A DNA stretch of 14,598 nt from Prevotellaceae bacterium UBA5903 (GCA_002431845.1 DJEH01000118.1:1-14598), one strand, 5' to 3'; counted from the first letter of the stretch, positions 1-7,456 are shown. A program made the numbers and translations. Notes: generated by a model from the letters alone, not told the origin.

Positions 1-18
1 TAAGGATACGTATCCTTA
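1..18. repeat. Perfect 18-bp palindrome at the left edge
   Basis: TAAGGATACGTATCCTTA reads identically on both strands with no central spacer. It starts at base 1, so its true extent to the left is unknown and it could be the middle of a longer inverted repeat. A perfect dyad of this length fits a dimeric regulator's operator or part of a terminator stem. No T-run follows it on the + strand. Function is unassigned. Confidence 0.6.
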
Positions 19-232
19 TAAATTCAAGCACGTTTTTAGCATCTTAAAGATGCGAAAGTAGTTGCAGAAATAGCTATAACTATCTCATAATCAACACTTT
101 ATAAAAAATCACCCATAATTACGTTGTTTTGAACCAAATATTTTTGATTTCATTTTACGCTATTCTCAGCGAACAGATTTTGAATAAAATAGGAAAAATA
201 GAACAATATTTTATGCATTTTACACACATAGG

Positions 233-255
233 ATAGCAACATTTTGCTATTTTTT
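233..255 (+). terminator. Weak terminator-like hairpin
   Basis: ATAGCAA (233-239), a CATT loop, then TTGCTAT (244-250), followed directly by a run of Ts to 255. Two G-T wobbles (231, 232 with 252, 251) could lengthen the stem. The stem is short and AT-rich, so as a Rho-independent terminator it would be weak. It may close a transcript entering from the left, or it may be chance in AT-rich DNA. Confidence 0.3.
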
Positions 256-336
256 CTCATAGGACATTTGTGTTATTATTTAATAAAATAAGGCCATTTA
301 TTATTCAAATTGCTCTTTATTGTAAAGACTTTACGT

Positions 337-430
337 TATCTTTGCAGAAGATAGGTTGCGGCTCGGCATAAAGTTCAAGCAAGCTTGGCTTTCTGCTCTC
401 GCACTTACACTATCTTTGCAGAAGATAGGT
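337..430 (+). repeat. Duplicated 20-bp dyad carrying a -7 box
   Basis: TATCTTTGCAGAAGATAGGT occurs at 337-356 and again, identically, at 411-430, 74 bases apart. Each copy contains the inverted repeat TATCTT-TGCAG-AAGATA, and the left arm forms the start of the Bacteroidota -7 consensus TAnnTTTG (TATCTTTG at 337-344 and 411-418). The DNA between the copies carries an imperfect dyad centred on CAAGCTTG (about 379-386). The unit resembles interspersed elements I associate with Prevotella intergenic regions; that link is from memory and not verified. It probably supplies the promoter of the downstream gene. Confidence 0.7.
385..418 (+). promoter_or_regulatory. Candidate promoter for the GH84 gene
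   Basis: The second dyad copy supplies the -7 box TATCTTTG (411-418). A TTG lies at 385-387, giving a 23-base spacer, a little longer than the usual 19-21 for the -33 element in this phylum. Transcription would start near 425, leaving about 55 bases of leader before the ATG at 481. The first copy (337-344) could act as an alternative promoter, but its candidate -33 spacings (14 or 24) are poorer. Confidence 0.45.
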
Positions 431-480
431 ATTTATATACAGCTTTTATTTTTGACAAAAAATAATCCTTTATAAACTCT

Positions 481-3400
481 ATGAAAAGAAAATCATTACT
501 CATCGGCATGGCAGCCCTCATCTTTCCACTATCGATGTCGGCACAATACACCATCTATCCCATACCACACCAGCAAACGGCTGGAACGGGCACTGTAAGC
601 TTTACGCAGAACGTTAATGTGGTATGTGAGGATGGCATTGACAGCTATACAAAGCAACGCATCGAACAGGTGTTTAAAGACCACGGACTCTCTGTTAGCT
701 TTGGCACCAAAGCCTCTTCCACCGAATCGAACGTGTTTGTGGGCGTGAAAGGCAGCAATGGTATTGCCAACGACAAAGCTACTGAATTGGGGTTAAAAGC
801 CGATGTGTTTGACAAAGCTAATAAGTTCGACCGTCATCAGCTTTCGCTCACCGATGGTGGCAATGGTCGTGCACAATTGGTGGTATTGGGCGAAAATGCT
901 GATGCTGCCTTCTACGCTTTTGCATCGCTCGAACAGATATTCGATGCTGGCACAAGCAACTTGGCTACCGTAACCATCAACGACTATGCCGACCTTAAGG
1001 AACGCGGCATTATTGAGGGATTTTACGGACTACCCTACTCGCTCGACGTGCGCAAAGACTTGCTACGCTACATGATGCGCTACAAGATGAACACCTATGT
1101 GTATGGCCCTAAGTGCGACGACTACCACTCTAACCACTGGAAAGACCCCTATCCCACAAGCATCACTGCACAACAAGAGGAGTGGGGCTACATGACGCAA
1201 GCTAAGATGAAAGAACTTTGCGACGTGGCTCACCAAACCAAGGTAAACTTTGTTTGGGCCATCCACCCGGGCAATGCCTTGATGAATAGTAGTACGGTGG
1301 TTACCGACGTGATGAAGAAGTTTGAGAGCATGTACAACCTTGGTGTTCGCCAATTTGCAGTGTTCTGCGACGACGTGAGCATCCCCTCAGACGATGCCGG
1401 TATGAAAACTACTGCCGACCGCATAACAGCCTTGCAAAAAGCTATTGAAAAGAAGTGGAACATAGCTGGAGCCAACCCACTCGACACGGTAAAGGCATTG
1501 CGTTTTACGCCTCAAATATATTGCCGCGGATTTGCTGGAAGCGAAGACCAATTTAACCGTTTCTTTAATGCTTTGAGCACTATGCCCTCTAACGTTACGG
1601 TTTACTACACAGGCGGTGGTGTATGGTCAATCCCTAACGACGGCGACCTCAACACGGTGCAAAAACAATTTGGACGCCAAGTTATTTGGTGGTGGAACTA
1701 TCCTTGCAACGACAATGGTACGGGACCAAGCGAGATTTATCCACTCGACATGAAGAGCAATTTTGTGGATATGCCTAACGTTGGTGGCGGCTCTTTGCCA
1801 TCAGAAATCACAGCGAGCAACCAAGGCATCATCTGCAACCCTATGGCACAAGGCGAGGTGTCGAAAACAGCTGTATTCTCGGCTGGCGACTTTGGTTGGA
1901 ACAACAAGGGATTTGATAATATGACATCGTGGGAGGCCTCTATCAAATCGCTATTCCCTGGCAACGAACAGGCCATCGAAGCTTATCGTTTCCTTGCTCC
2001 CTACCTAAGCAAAAACGACCCTGCATCGCTCAATACCCTTATCAATAGCTACAAGAGCAAGAATGACCCTACAGAACTCAACGAACTGATGGGCAACATT
2101 GTGAAGTATTGCGATGTGCTCTCATCGCTCGAAAGCTCAACAAAAGATAACGAGCGCTTGATGTACAACGACCTCAAACCTTGGGTGCGTCGTCTACACG
2201 ACATGGCTGAGCTAACTCAATCTTACTTAACATCTGCCCAAAAGAGCGATATTAGCGAACGTTGGAGTGACTACATGACCGATAGTAAGCTATCTGCCAG
2301 CCTATCAACCAACGACGACTACATGGTAGAACGCCTTAGTGGTTTTGGAGGATCAAGTATCACTACCGAGCCTCGACTCACACATGCAGCCTATCGCTAC
2401 CTCACTCCTTTTGCCTCTGAATATCTCAAGGCTCATAGCGTAGACGACCTATTTACAAAAGAGAATAATACAAAAGCTACTCTCTTTAGCAACTATGAGG
2501 GAGCTAAGGCTACTATTACCTCTGGCACTACCTATGCACTCAATATGCCTAAGGCTCAAAACGTTCCTGCAGGCGGATATATCGGAATAGAACTGCCTGC
2601 ACCAACCCGTATGTCGGGCATTACAGTAGACAAGACTTTGCTAAACAACAGCAATTTTAATGTGTTGCTCAGTAACGACGGCAAGGTATGGTACACCATT
2701 ACTGCCGACAATATGGATATGCCCGAATACGTTCACTACCTTGCAGTGAAAAACGTAACCGATAGCGAACAAAGCCTGCGCATACGTGCCACCACAATTA
2801 AACTAACTGCTGCTAAGGCTGCCGAAGTTGAAAGCGCTACAGCTCCTTCAACAACCTATTGGAGCGGACACTCTGCCGACCTTATGGCTGATGGTAAATA
2901 CAACACTTACGTATGTATTAACCAAAACCAAAAGGTTAATGATGCCTATACCCTTACGCTCAAAAACACTGAGACTATAAAGAATGTACGTATCTGCATG
3001 GGCACAACCAATGGCGACTATGCATACAAAGGCAACGTACAAGTGTCGGCCGACGGAAATAAATGGACCAACCTTAAAGTGGCTGGTACAAAATCGGGGG
3101 TATACGCTATCGATTTGCCACAAAACGTTGTAGTGGGCACTGAATCGCAGTTTGGAACCGACATTATTGCTACCGACTTCATCCCTGCCGACGGCAACGG
3201 AAAGCCCACCACTGTCAATGCTAAGTACGTTCGTTTCTTAGTGACAGGACTGAATGGTGACAAATGGTTGCGTCTGCACGAAATTGAGGTAAATGGCGAA
3301 GCAATCAACACCGAGTCGGCTACACAAGATGCCAACGGCATAGCCATTAAAACTGCTAACGATGGCGACGGAACTACCTCTACCCAGTCGTATAAATTAG

Positions 3401-3954
3401 CATCTACAACAGGTGGCTCAATCTTCTACAACTTGCTTAATAACCATTTTGTTAAGAACCTAACGCTCTTCTGCGACCCCGAAACAATCGGCACATTGAA
3501 ATTCTACACCACACTCGATGGCGAAACCTGGAACGAGATTTCGTCAAGCACCAATGGTGGCATCATAACGATTGCGTTTGACGATGCAGTTAAAAACGCT
3601 AAGGCTGTAAAGATTGCATGGACGGGCAAAACTACTCCCGCCATCTATGAGATTGTGGAAAATGCAACGGAAGGTGACGAGCGACCCAACGTAACACGCA
3701 TTGAAAACATTGCAACCGATGGTGCATCGCAAACCCCTATCATCACGCTCAAGAATGGTGTGCTCACCGCCCAATCTGCCGAGGGACTTAAAAGCATCGA
3801 AGCCTTTACTCTTGACGGACGCAAGGTGTATAGCCAAGCACTTCAAGGCGAAAAGCAAGCCACACTACCTATCATCGTCACTAACAAACAAGTGATTGTG
3901 GTAAAAGCAACGCTAACGAACGGCACTTCGCAAAGCTTTAAAGTGCTTAAGTAA
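481..3954 (+). CDS. Secreted GH84 beta-N-acetylglucosaminidase (O-GlcNAcase/hyaluronidase family) with putative T9SS tail
   Basis: This 1157-residue exo-enzyme is predicted to release terminal beta-linked GlcNAc from host or dietary glycans by substrate-assisted catalysis. A signal peptide spans residues 1-21 (SMSA cut before Q22). An N-terminal GH20b-like domain (about 25-170) precedes the GH84 barrel (about 174-480). The catalytic pair is D297-D298 in FAVFCDDVS. Other pocket residues align by motif with the Bacteroides thetaiotaomicron GH84 enzyme: G180 and Y182 (EGFYG), K211 (YGPK), Y347, T377, N406 and D411 (WWWNYPCND), and N453 (CNPM). A helical region (about 480-650) and three beta-sandwich or discoidin-like segments (about 700-780, 781-945, 945-1065) follow, probably for glycan binding. 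The last 70 or so residues (FTLDGRKV ... TNGTSQSFKVLK) look like a type A T9SS sorting domain. The gene stands alone, between a candidate promoter and a strong terminator. Family and activity are firm; the exact substrate is unknown. Confidence 0.93.
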   Translation: MKRKSLLIGMAALIFPLSMSAQYTIYPIPHQQTAGTGTVSFTQNVNVVCEDGIDSYTKQRIEQVFKDHGLSVSFGTKASSTESNVFVGVKGSNGIANDKATELGLKADVFDKANKFDRHQLSLTDGGNGRAQLVVLGENADAAFYAFASLEQIFDAGTSNLATVTINDYADLKERGIIEGFYGLPYSLDVRKDLLRYMMRYKMNTYVYGPKCDDYHSNHWKDPYPTSITAQQEEWGYMTQAKMKELCDVAHQTKVNFVWAIHPGNALMNSSTVVTDVMKKFESMYNLGVRQFAVFCDDVSIPSDDAGMKTTADRITALQKAIEKKWNIAGANPLDTVKALRFTPQIYCRGFAGSEDQFNRFFNALSTMPSNVTVYYTGGGVWSIPNDGDLNTVQKQFGRQVIWWWNYPCNDNGTGPSEIYPLDMKSNFVDMPNVGGGSLPSEITASNQGIICNPMAQGEVSKTAVFSAGDFGWNNKGFDNMTSWEASIKSLFPGNEQAIEAYRFLAPYLSKNDPASLNTLINSYKSKNDPTELNELMGNIVKYCDVLSSLESSTKDNERLMYNDLKPWVRRLHDMAELTQSYLTSAQKSDISERWSDYMTDSKLSASLSTNDDYMVERLSGFGGSSITTEPRLTHAAYRYLTPFASEYLKAHSVDDLFTKENNTKATLFSNYEGAKATITSGTTYALNMPKAQNVPAGGYIGIELPAPTRMSGITVDKTLLNNSNFNVLLSNDGKVWYTITADNMDMPEYVHYLAVKNVTDSEQSLRIRATTIKLTAAKAAEVESATAPSTTYWSGHSADLMADGKYNTYVCINQNQKVNDAYTLTLKNTETIKNVRICMGTTNGDYAYKGNVQVSADGNKWTNLKVAGTKSGVYAIDLPQNVVVGTESQFGTDIIATDFIPADGNGKPTTVNAKYVRFLVTGLNGDKWLRLHEIEVNGEAINTESATQDANGIAIKTANDGDGTTSTQSYKLASTTGGSIFYNLLNNHFVKNLTLFCDPETIGTLKFYTTLDGETWNEISSSTNGGIITIAFDDAVKNAKAVKIAWTGKTTPAIYEIVENATEGDERPNVTRIENIATDGASQTPIITLKNGVLTAQSAEGLKSIEAFTLDGRKVYSQALQGEKQATLPIIVTNKQVIVVKATLTNGTSQSFKVLK

Positions 3955-3991
3955 TAAACACTTACAATAAGCTACAATTTGTATCTTAACG

Positions 3992-4032
3992 TCTGAGGAT
4001 GTCCTTACGGGGACATTCTCAGATGTTTTTTT
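3992..4032 (+). terminator. Rho-independent terminator after the GH84 gene
   Basis: The left arm TCTGAGGATGTCC (3992-4004) pairs with GGACATTCTCAGA (4011-4023), a 13-bp stem with one G-T wobble and a 6-base loop. It is followed by TG and seven Ts (4026-4032). It lies 38 bases past the GH84 stop and separates that gene from the holB promoter. Confidence 0.9.
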
Positions 4033-4074
4033 ATTATATACATATTACATACGTTACGTTTTTTAGCAAAAGTT

Positions 4075-4105
4075 TTTGTGCATTAAATGCCTTGTGCTAA
4101 CTTTG
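4075..4105 (+). promoter_or_regulatory. Bacteroidota-type promoter for holB
   Basis: A TTTG -33 box (4075-4078) and a TAACTTTG -7 box (4098-4105) are separated by 19 bases, a full match to the Bacteroidota primary sigma consensus (TTTG, about 19-21 bases, TAnnTTTG). Transcription would start near 4112, about 20 bases before the holB ATG. It probably drives holB and the two genes after it. Confidence 0.8.
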
Positions 4106-4131
4106 TAAAATATTGTACACTATAGCACTCT

Positions 4132-5262
4132 ATGCAATTTGATGACGTTATCGGACAACACACTGTGAAGCAACAACTCAAGCAAATGCTCACAGAGAAC
4201 CGCATGCCACATGCACTGCTATTTGCAGGTAATGAGGGATGCGGCAAACTACCTATGGCATTGGCATTGGCCAAACGATTGCTCTGCCAAAACCCCACTG
4301 CCGAGAACAATGCGTGCGGTTCGTGCTCTAATTGTCTAATGGTGGAAAAGTTGGCACATCCCGACCTTCACTTCATCTTCCCAACAATTAAGACTAAGGG
4401 ACAAAACACTCCGGCAGTGAGCGACCAATTTCTTGACGAATGGCGCAAACAGATTACTGAAACTCCCTACTTCAGCCGACAAACGTGGCTTAACCGCATA
4501 AACGTTGAAAAGCAGCAATCGCTCATCAATGTGGCTGATGCCAACAACATTATCAATAAACTGGCCAGCGTGAGCAGTCAAGGAGGCTATCGTGTGGTTA
4601 TCGTTTGGCTTGCCGAACAAATGAACTTGGCTTGCGCCAACAAGCTACTAAAAATTCTTGAAGAGCCACCACAACAAACAGTATTTATCCTTACTGCCGA
4701 TTATCCCGAACGCATCATACCCACCATACTGAGCCGTACACAACGCATTGACTTTGCACCATTAAGCACCGAGGAACTAAAGGAAGCTATAGAACACTAC
4801 AACGGACTTGAAAGCAACGATGCACTCATGGTGGCTCGTGCTGCAGCTGGTAGCTACATCAACGCACTCGAACAAGTGACTATGAATGCCGAAAGAGCAC
4901 AGTTCTTCGACCTCTTTGTATTGTTTATGCGCCTTTGCTACATGCGCAAAATCAAGGACTTATACGAGTGGGCACAACAGTTATCCACATGGGGCAGAGA
5001 AAAGCAAAAAGCCTTTCTTGAATATGCACAAAGGCTCATACGCGAGAATTTTATTTATAATTTTCATAACCCCGAACTCAACTACATGAACCGCAAAGAA
5101 AGCGATTTTGCCGTGAACTTTGCGCGTTTCATCAACGAAAGGAATGTGATAGGCATTACCCAAGAAATTGAAAATGCACAACGCGACATTCAGCAAAATG
5201 TGAATGCTAACATGGTGTTCTTCGACTTTGCTCTAAAGATGATTGTACTGCTCATACAATAA
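4132..5262 (+). CDS. holB: DNA polymerase III clamp-loader subunit delta'
   Basis: A 376-residue AAA+ protein of the clamp-loader complex that places the sliding clamp on primed DNA. The N-terminus FDDVIGQ and the P-loop region GNEGCGKL (33-40) are typical; L40 replaces the Ser/Thr that binds Mg-ATP, as expected for a delta' that does not hydrolyse ATP. A zinc module is formed by C52 and C62-C65-C68 (CGSCSNC). The region VVIVWLAEQMN (155-165), the helix ANKLLKILEEPPQQ (169-182) and the sensor segment LSRTQR (200-205) follow. The SRC motif, whose Arg acts as a finger on the neighbouring subunit, is SRT here. The C-terminal third is the collar domain. The start at 4132 suits the promoter about 20 bases upstream of it. 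The downstream neighbours (PSP1 gene, gldH) match the usual Bacteroidota order. Confidence 0.92.
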   Translation: MQFDDVIGQHTVKQQLKQMLTENRMPHALLFAGNEGCGKLPMALALAKRLLCQNPTAENNACGSCSNCLMVEKLAHPDLHFIFPTIKTKGQNTPAVSDQFLDEWRKQITETPYFSRQTWLNRINVEKQQSLINVADANNIINKLASVSSQGGYRVVIVWLAEQMNLACANKLLKILEEPPQQTVFILTADYPERIIPTILSRTQRIDFAPLSTEELKEAIEHYNGLESNDALMVARAAAGSYINALEQVTMNAERAQFFDLFVLFMRLCYMRKIKDLYEWAQQLSTWGREKQKAFLEYAQRLIRENFIYNFHNPELNYMNRKESDFAVNFARFINERNVIGITQEIENAQRDIQQNVNANMVFFDFALKMIVLLIQ

Positions 5263-5313
5263 CATCAAATGGGCTATTTCTGCAACATTCTCTTTTCTTA
5301 ACACAACTTCTTC

Positions 5314-5338
5314 ATCGTTTTATTTACAAACGATTTTA
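5314..5338 (+). other. Hairpin between holB and the PSP1 gene
   Basis: ATCGTTT (5314-5320), a 7-base loop and AAACGAT (5328-5334) form a perfect 7-bp stem, followed by only a short T-rich tail (TTTACA). As a terminator it would be weak; it may instead tune read-through or mRNA stability. No -7 box is visible between it and the PSP1 start, so co-transcription with holB is likelier. Confidence 0.35.
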
Positions 5339-5358
5339 CATATACATATAAATACATA

Positions 5359-6786
5359 ATGAATCAAGAAAACGAAAATATACAACCTACCAATACACCC
5401 ACCGACACTTGCCTACAGTGTAAAGGCAATGCTTGCGCCAATACACACTGCACAGGTGGATGCAGCAGCCAATCATGCGGTTTCTGCCAATGGGGAGATG
5501 CCTCACTGCGCGGTTTACCAGCAAAAGGATGCGGACGCAGCGACCACCAACTCAACTCTTACGACTATCTGGCAGACATTCCAGGCAATCAAGAGGTGAC
5601 CGACTTTGTAGAAGTACAATTCAAAAATACACGCAAAGGCTTCTATCGCAATGACAACCATATAGAACTGCAAAAAGGCGATATAGTGGCCGTCGAAGCA
5701 CAACCTGGACACGATATTGGTGTGGTTTCACTCACAGGCAAACTTGTGTTGCTGCAAATGCAAAAGGCCAATCTGAAGCCTGGTTTCGAGATTAAACGCA
5801 TTTACAGAAAGGCTCGCCCCACCGATATGGAAAAATATGAAGAGGCTAAAGCACGCGAACACGACACGATGATACGCTCGCGACAGATTGCCAAGGACCT
5901 TGAGTTGCAAATGAAGATTGGCGACGTAGAATACCAAGGTGACGGCAATAAAGCCATTTTCTACTACATTGCCGATGCACGCGTAGACTTCAGAAAACTT
6001 ATTAAAGTGCTTGCCGAAGCATTCCGTGTGCGCATTGAAATGAAGCAAATCGGTGCACGTCAAGAGGCTGGACGCATTGGCGGCATTGGTCCGTGTGGAC
6101 GCGAACTTTGCTGCGCTACCTGGATGAAGAACTTTAGCTCGGTAAGCACATCAGCAGCGCGTTTTCAAGACATTACACCCAACCCCCAAAAACTGGCTGG
6201 ACAATGTGCTAAACTTAAATGCTGCCTCAACTACGAAGTGGATACCTACATGGAAGCAGCACGCAAACTGCCCGAACGCAATGCCTTACTCGAAACTGCA
6301 GACGGCACTTACCACCTATTTAAAACCGACATCCTTGCAGGACTTGTAACCTATAGCAGCGACCGTCGTATGGCAGCAAACCTTGTAACCATCACTGCCG
6401 AAAGAGCTAAGGAAATCATCAAAATGAACCAAGCTGGCGAGAAGCCACTATCGCTACTTGCCGAAGGAACTGAAGAGCCTAAACCCTCCGTAGACCTTGC
6501 TGAGCAAGACGAACTAACTCGTTTTGACAAAGCTAAGCGCAACAATCGACGCAGCAACCGACGTAACAAATCTGCAGAACAACGCTCAGACAACAAGTCA
6601 AACGAGACAAAGGGCAACACAAATAACCCTGCTAACGAAAACAATGCAGCACCCAATGCTAACAACGATAACAGCCGCAACAAGCGATATAACAATCGCC
6701 GACGCGACAACAACAATCGTAGGCGAGACCGCACCAACGGAAGCAACAAACCGAACAAGCCAAACAACGATGCAAGCGACAAATAA
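5359..6786 (+). CDS. PSP1-domain, RicT/YaaT-like cysteine-rich protein
   Basis: A 475-residue cytoplasmic protein of the PSP1 family. The Bacillus homologue RicT (YaaT) belongs to an Fe-S-carrying complex that affects RNA processing and developmental signalling; the role in Bacteroidota is not settled. The core (about 80-350) holds VEVQFKNTRKGFY, KGDIVAVEAQPGHDIG, DFRKLIKVLAEAFRVRIEMKQIG and the signature GPCGRELCC (C246, C251, C252) with CAKLKCC (C283, C288, C289), matching the paired CxxxxCC motifs of RicT. Two parts lie outside the core. The front carries eight cysteines between residues 18 and 58. The tail from about 393 is rich in Asn, Arg and Lys (RNNRR, NNRRRD), is probably disordered and may bind RNA. 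The gene starts 96 bases after holB and is followed 17 bases later by gldH. Family assignment is strong; function is inferred. Confidence 0.88.
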   Translation: MNQENENIQPTNTPTDTCLQCKGNACANTHCTGGCSSQSCGFCQWGDASLRGLPAKGCGRSDHQLNSYDYLADIPGNQEVTDFVEVQFKNTRKGFYRNDNHIELQKGDIVAVEAQPGHDIGVVSLTGKLVLLQMQKANLKPGFEIKRIYRKARPTDMEKYEEAKAREHDTMIRSRQIAKDLELQMKIGDVEYQGDGNKAIFYYIADARVDFRKLIKVLAEAFRVRIEMKQIGARQEAGRIGGIGPCGRELCCATWMKNFSSVSTSAARFQDITPNPQKLAGQCAKLKCCLNYEVDTYMEAARKLPERNALLETADGTYHLFKTDILAGLVTYSSDRRMAANLVTITAERAKEIIKMNQAGEKPLSLLAEGTEEPKPSVDLAEQDELTRFDKAKRNNRRSNRRNKSAEQRSDNKSNETKGNTNNPANENNAAPNANNDNSRNKRYNNRRRDNNNRRRDRTNGSNKPNKPNNDASDK

Positions 6787-6803
6787 ATGCAATTACTAAC
6801 GAT

Positions 6804-7289
6804 ATGAATAGCGTTTTACATAAGTACATTTTATCAATCGGTACAGTCATAACGCTTTGCTGCATGCCTGCATGCGACAACAAGCCCGTAGCCTTTAACT
6901 ATTGTTCTACCCCTGTTGAAGGATGGGAACTTGGCGATACACTCAAATATCATATCGACACCATTAAAAGCAGCGGAAACTACCAACTAAGCATTGGCAT
7001 ACGCACATCAGCCTCAACTCCATATCCTTACCAATCGCTTTGGGTTGTAATAAAACAACATTGGCATCACCCCGAAAAAATGGTTACAGATACCATCAAA
7101 TGCCAACTAACTAACGATAGAGGCGATACGAATGGACATGGTGTAAGCCTATATCAATACGACCAAAACATTAAGGAGATAGACCTGCAACAAGGCACAT
7201 CGGCCGATATAAGCGTATATCACATTATGCGAAGCGAAATGATTTCGGGCATCGCAGACGTAGGCATCAAACTGCAACAAAAGCAATAA
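6804..7289 (+). CDS. gldH: GldH-family lipoprotein
   Basis: A 161-residue predicted lipoprotein. The N-terminus has a positively charged and hydrophobic stretch (residues 7-20) and a lipobox MPAC with the lipidated Cys at C24; D25 follows it. The remaining sequence fits GldH: EGWELGDTLKYHID near the front, SASTPYPYQSLWVVI (about 69-83), a DRGDTNGHGVSLYQYDQ segment, and the closing MRSEMISGIADVGIKL. GldH was named in Flavobacterium as needed for gliding, where it goes with the GldN/SprA-type secretion machinery; many non-gliding Bacteroidota keep it. It follows the PSP1 gene by 17 bases and is presumably last in the holB transcript, ending at the long hairpin just past its stop. Confidence 0.87.
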   Translation: MNSVLHKYILSIGTVITLCCMPACDNKPVAFNYCSTPVEGWELGDTLKYHIDTIKSSGNYQLSIGIRTSASTPYPYQSLWVVIKQHWHHPEKMVTDTIKCQLTNDRGDTNGHGVSLYQYDQNIKEIDLQQGTSADISVYHIMRSEMISGIADVGIKLQQKQ

Positions 7290-7290
7290 C

Positions 7291-7351
7291 AATTAAATGA
7301 GCAAGACTCCCTCTGAAACATAAATACAGAGGGAGTCTTGCTCTTTTAATT
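7291..7351. terminator. Very long near-perfect hairpin terminator after gldH
   Basis: The left arm 7291-7315 and right arm 7327-7351 are complementary at 24 of 25 positions, with an 11-base A-rich loop (AAACATAAATA). The inner stem GCAAGACTCCCTCTG / CAGAGGGAGTCTTGC is perfect, and the outer arms are AATTAAA and TTTTAATT, so A- and T-tracts flank the GC-rich part in both orientations. It starts two bases past the gldH stop and ends the holB-PSP1-gldH unit; it could act in either direction. Confidence 0.9.
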
Positions 7352-7384
7352 GTACGCTTCAGGTTTCATTATCAAGCATAAAGA

Positions 7385-7407
7385 TGAATACACTGAAGAT
7401 TTATTCA
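7385..7407. promoter_or_regulatory. Candidate ArgR half-sites upstream of argR
   Basis: TGAAT (7385-7389) and its inverse ATTCA (7403-7407) are the two halves of an ARG box but are 13 bases apart, against 4 in the classical site. They lie about 45-60 bases upstream of the argR -7 box. They are suggestive of autoregulation only because of the neighbouring gene; the wide spacing makes this weak. Confidence 0.25.
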
Positions 7408-7448
7408 CATTTCGGTTGTATATATTCTTATTTTATCGAAAATAATTG

Positions 7449-7456
7449 TATATTTG
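7449..7456 (+). promoter_or_regulatory. -7 box of the argR promoter
   Basis: TATATTTG matches the Bacteroidota -7 consensus TAnnTTTG. No good TTTG lies at the expected distance upstream; the nearest TTG (7416-7418) is 30 bases away. A start of transcription near 7463 would leave about 25 bases before the ATG at 7488. The 8-mer TTGTATAT occurs at 7416-7423 and again at 7447-7454 across this box. Confidence 0.55.

Larger units (their letters stand above)
1..480. other. AT-rich non-coding region upstream of the GH84 gene
   Basis: No convincing coding region is visible on either strand over these 480 bases. The stretch is strongly AT-rich up to about 330. It holds a perfect palindrome at its left edge, a short inverted repeat at 39-53 (GCATCTT-A-AAGATGC), a terminator-like hairpin at 233-255, and a duplicated 20-bp element with -7 promoter boxes at 337-430. 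Apart from these I see nothing in it. Any gene to the left must end before base 1. Confidence 0.8.

Noticed and set aside
1..300. AT-rich stretch as a replication origin or attachment site
   Set aside because: No DnaA-box cluster, no tRNA end and no integrase gene; only short inverted repeats are seen.
337..430. Two repeat copies as a small CRISPR array
   Set aside because: Only two copies, the repeat is itself a promoter-like dyad, the single gap is 54 bases, and no cas gene is present.
3018..3347. 109-residue antisense frame within the GH84 gene
   Set aside because: No homology pattern that I recognise, and it lies fully opposite a well-supported coding region.
6351..6782. 143-residue antisense reading frame, rich in Leu, Arg and Ser
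   Set aside because: It is the shadow of the low-complexity Asn/Arg tail of the RicT-type gene, with no start context or recognisable domain.
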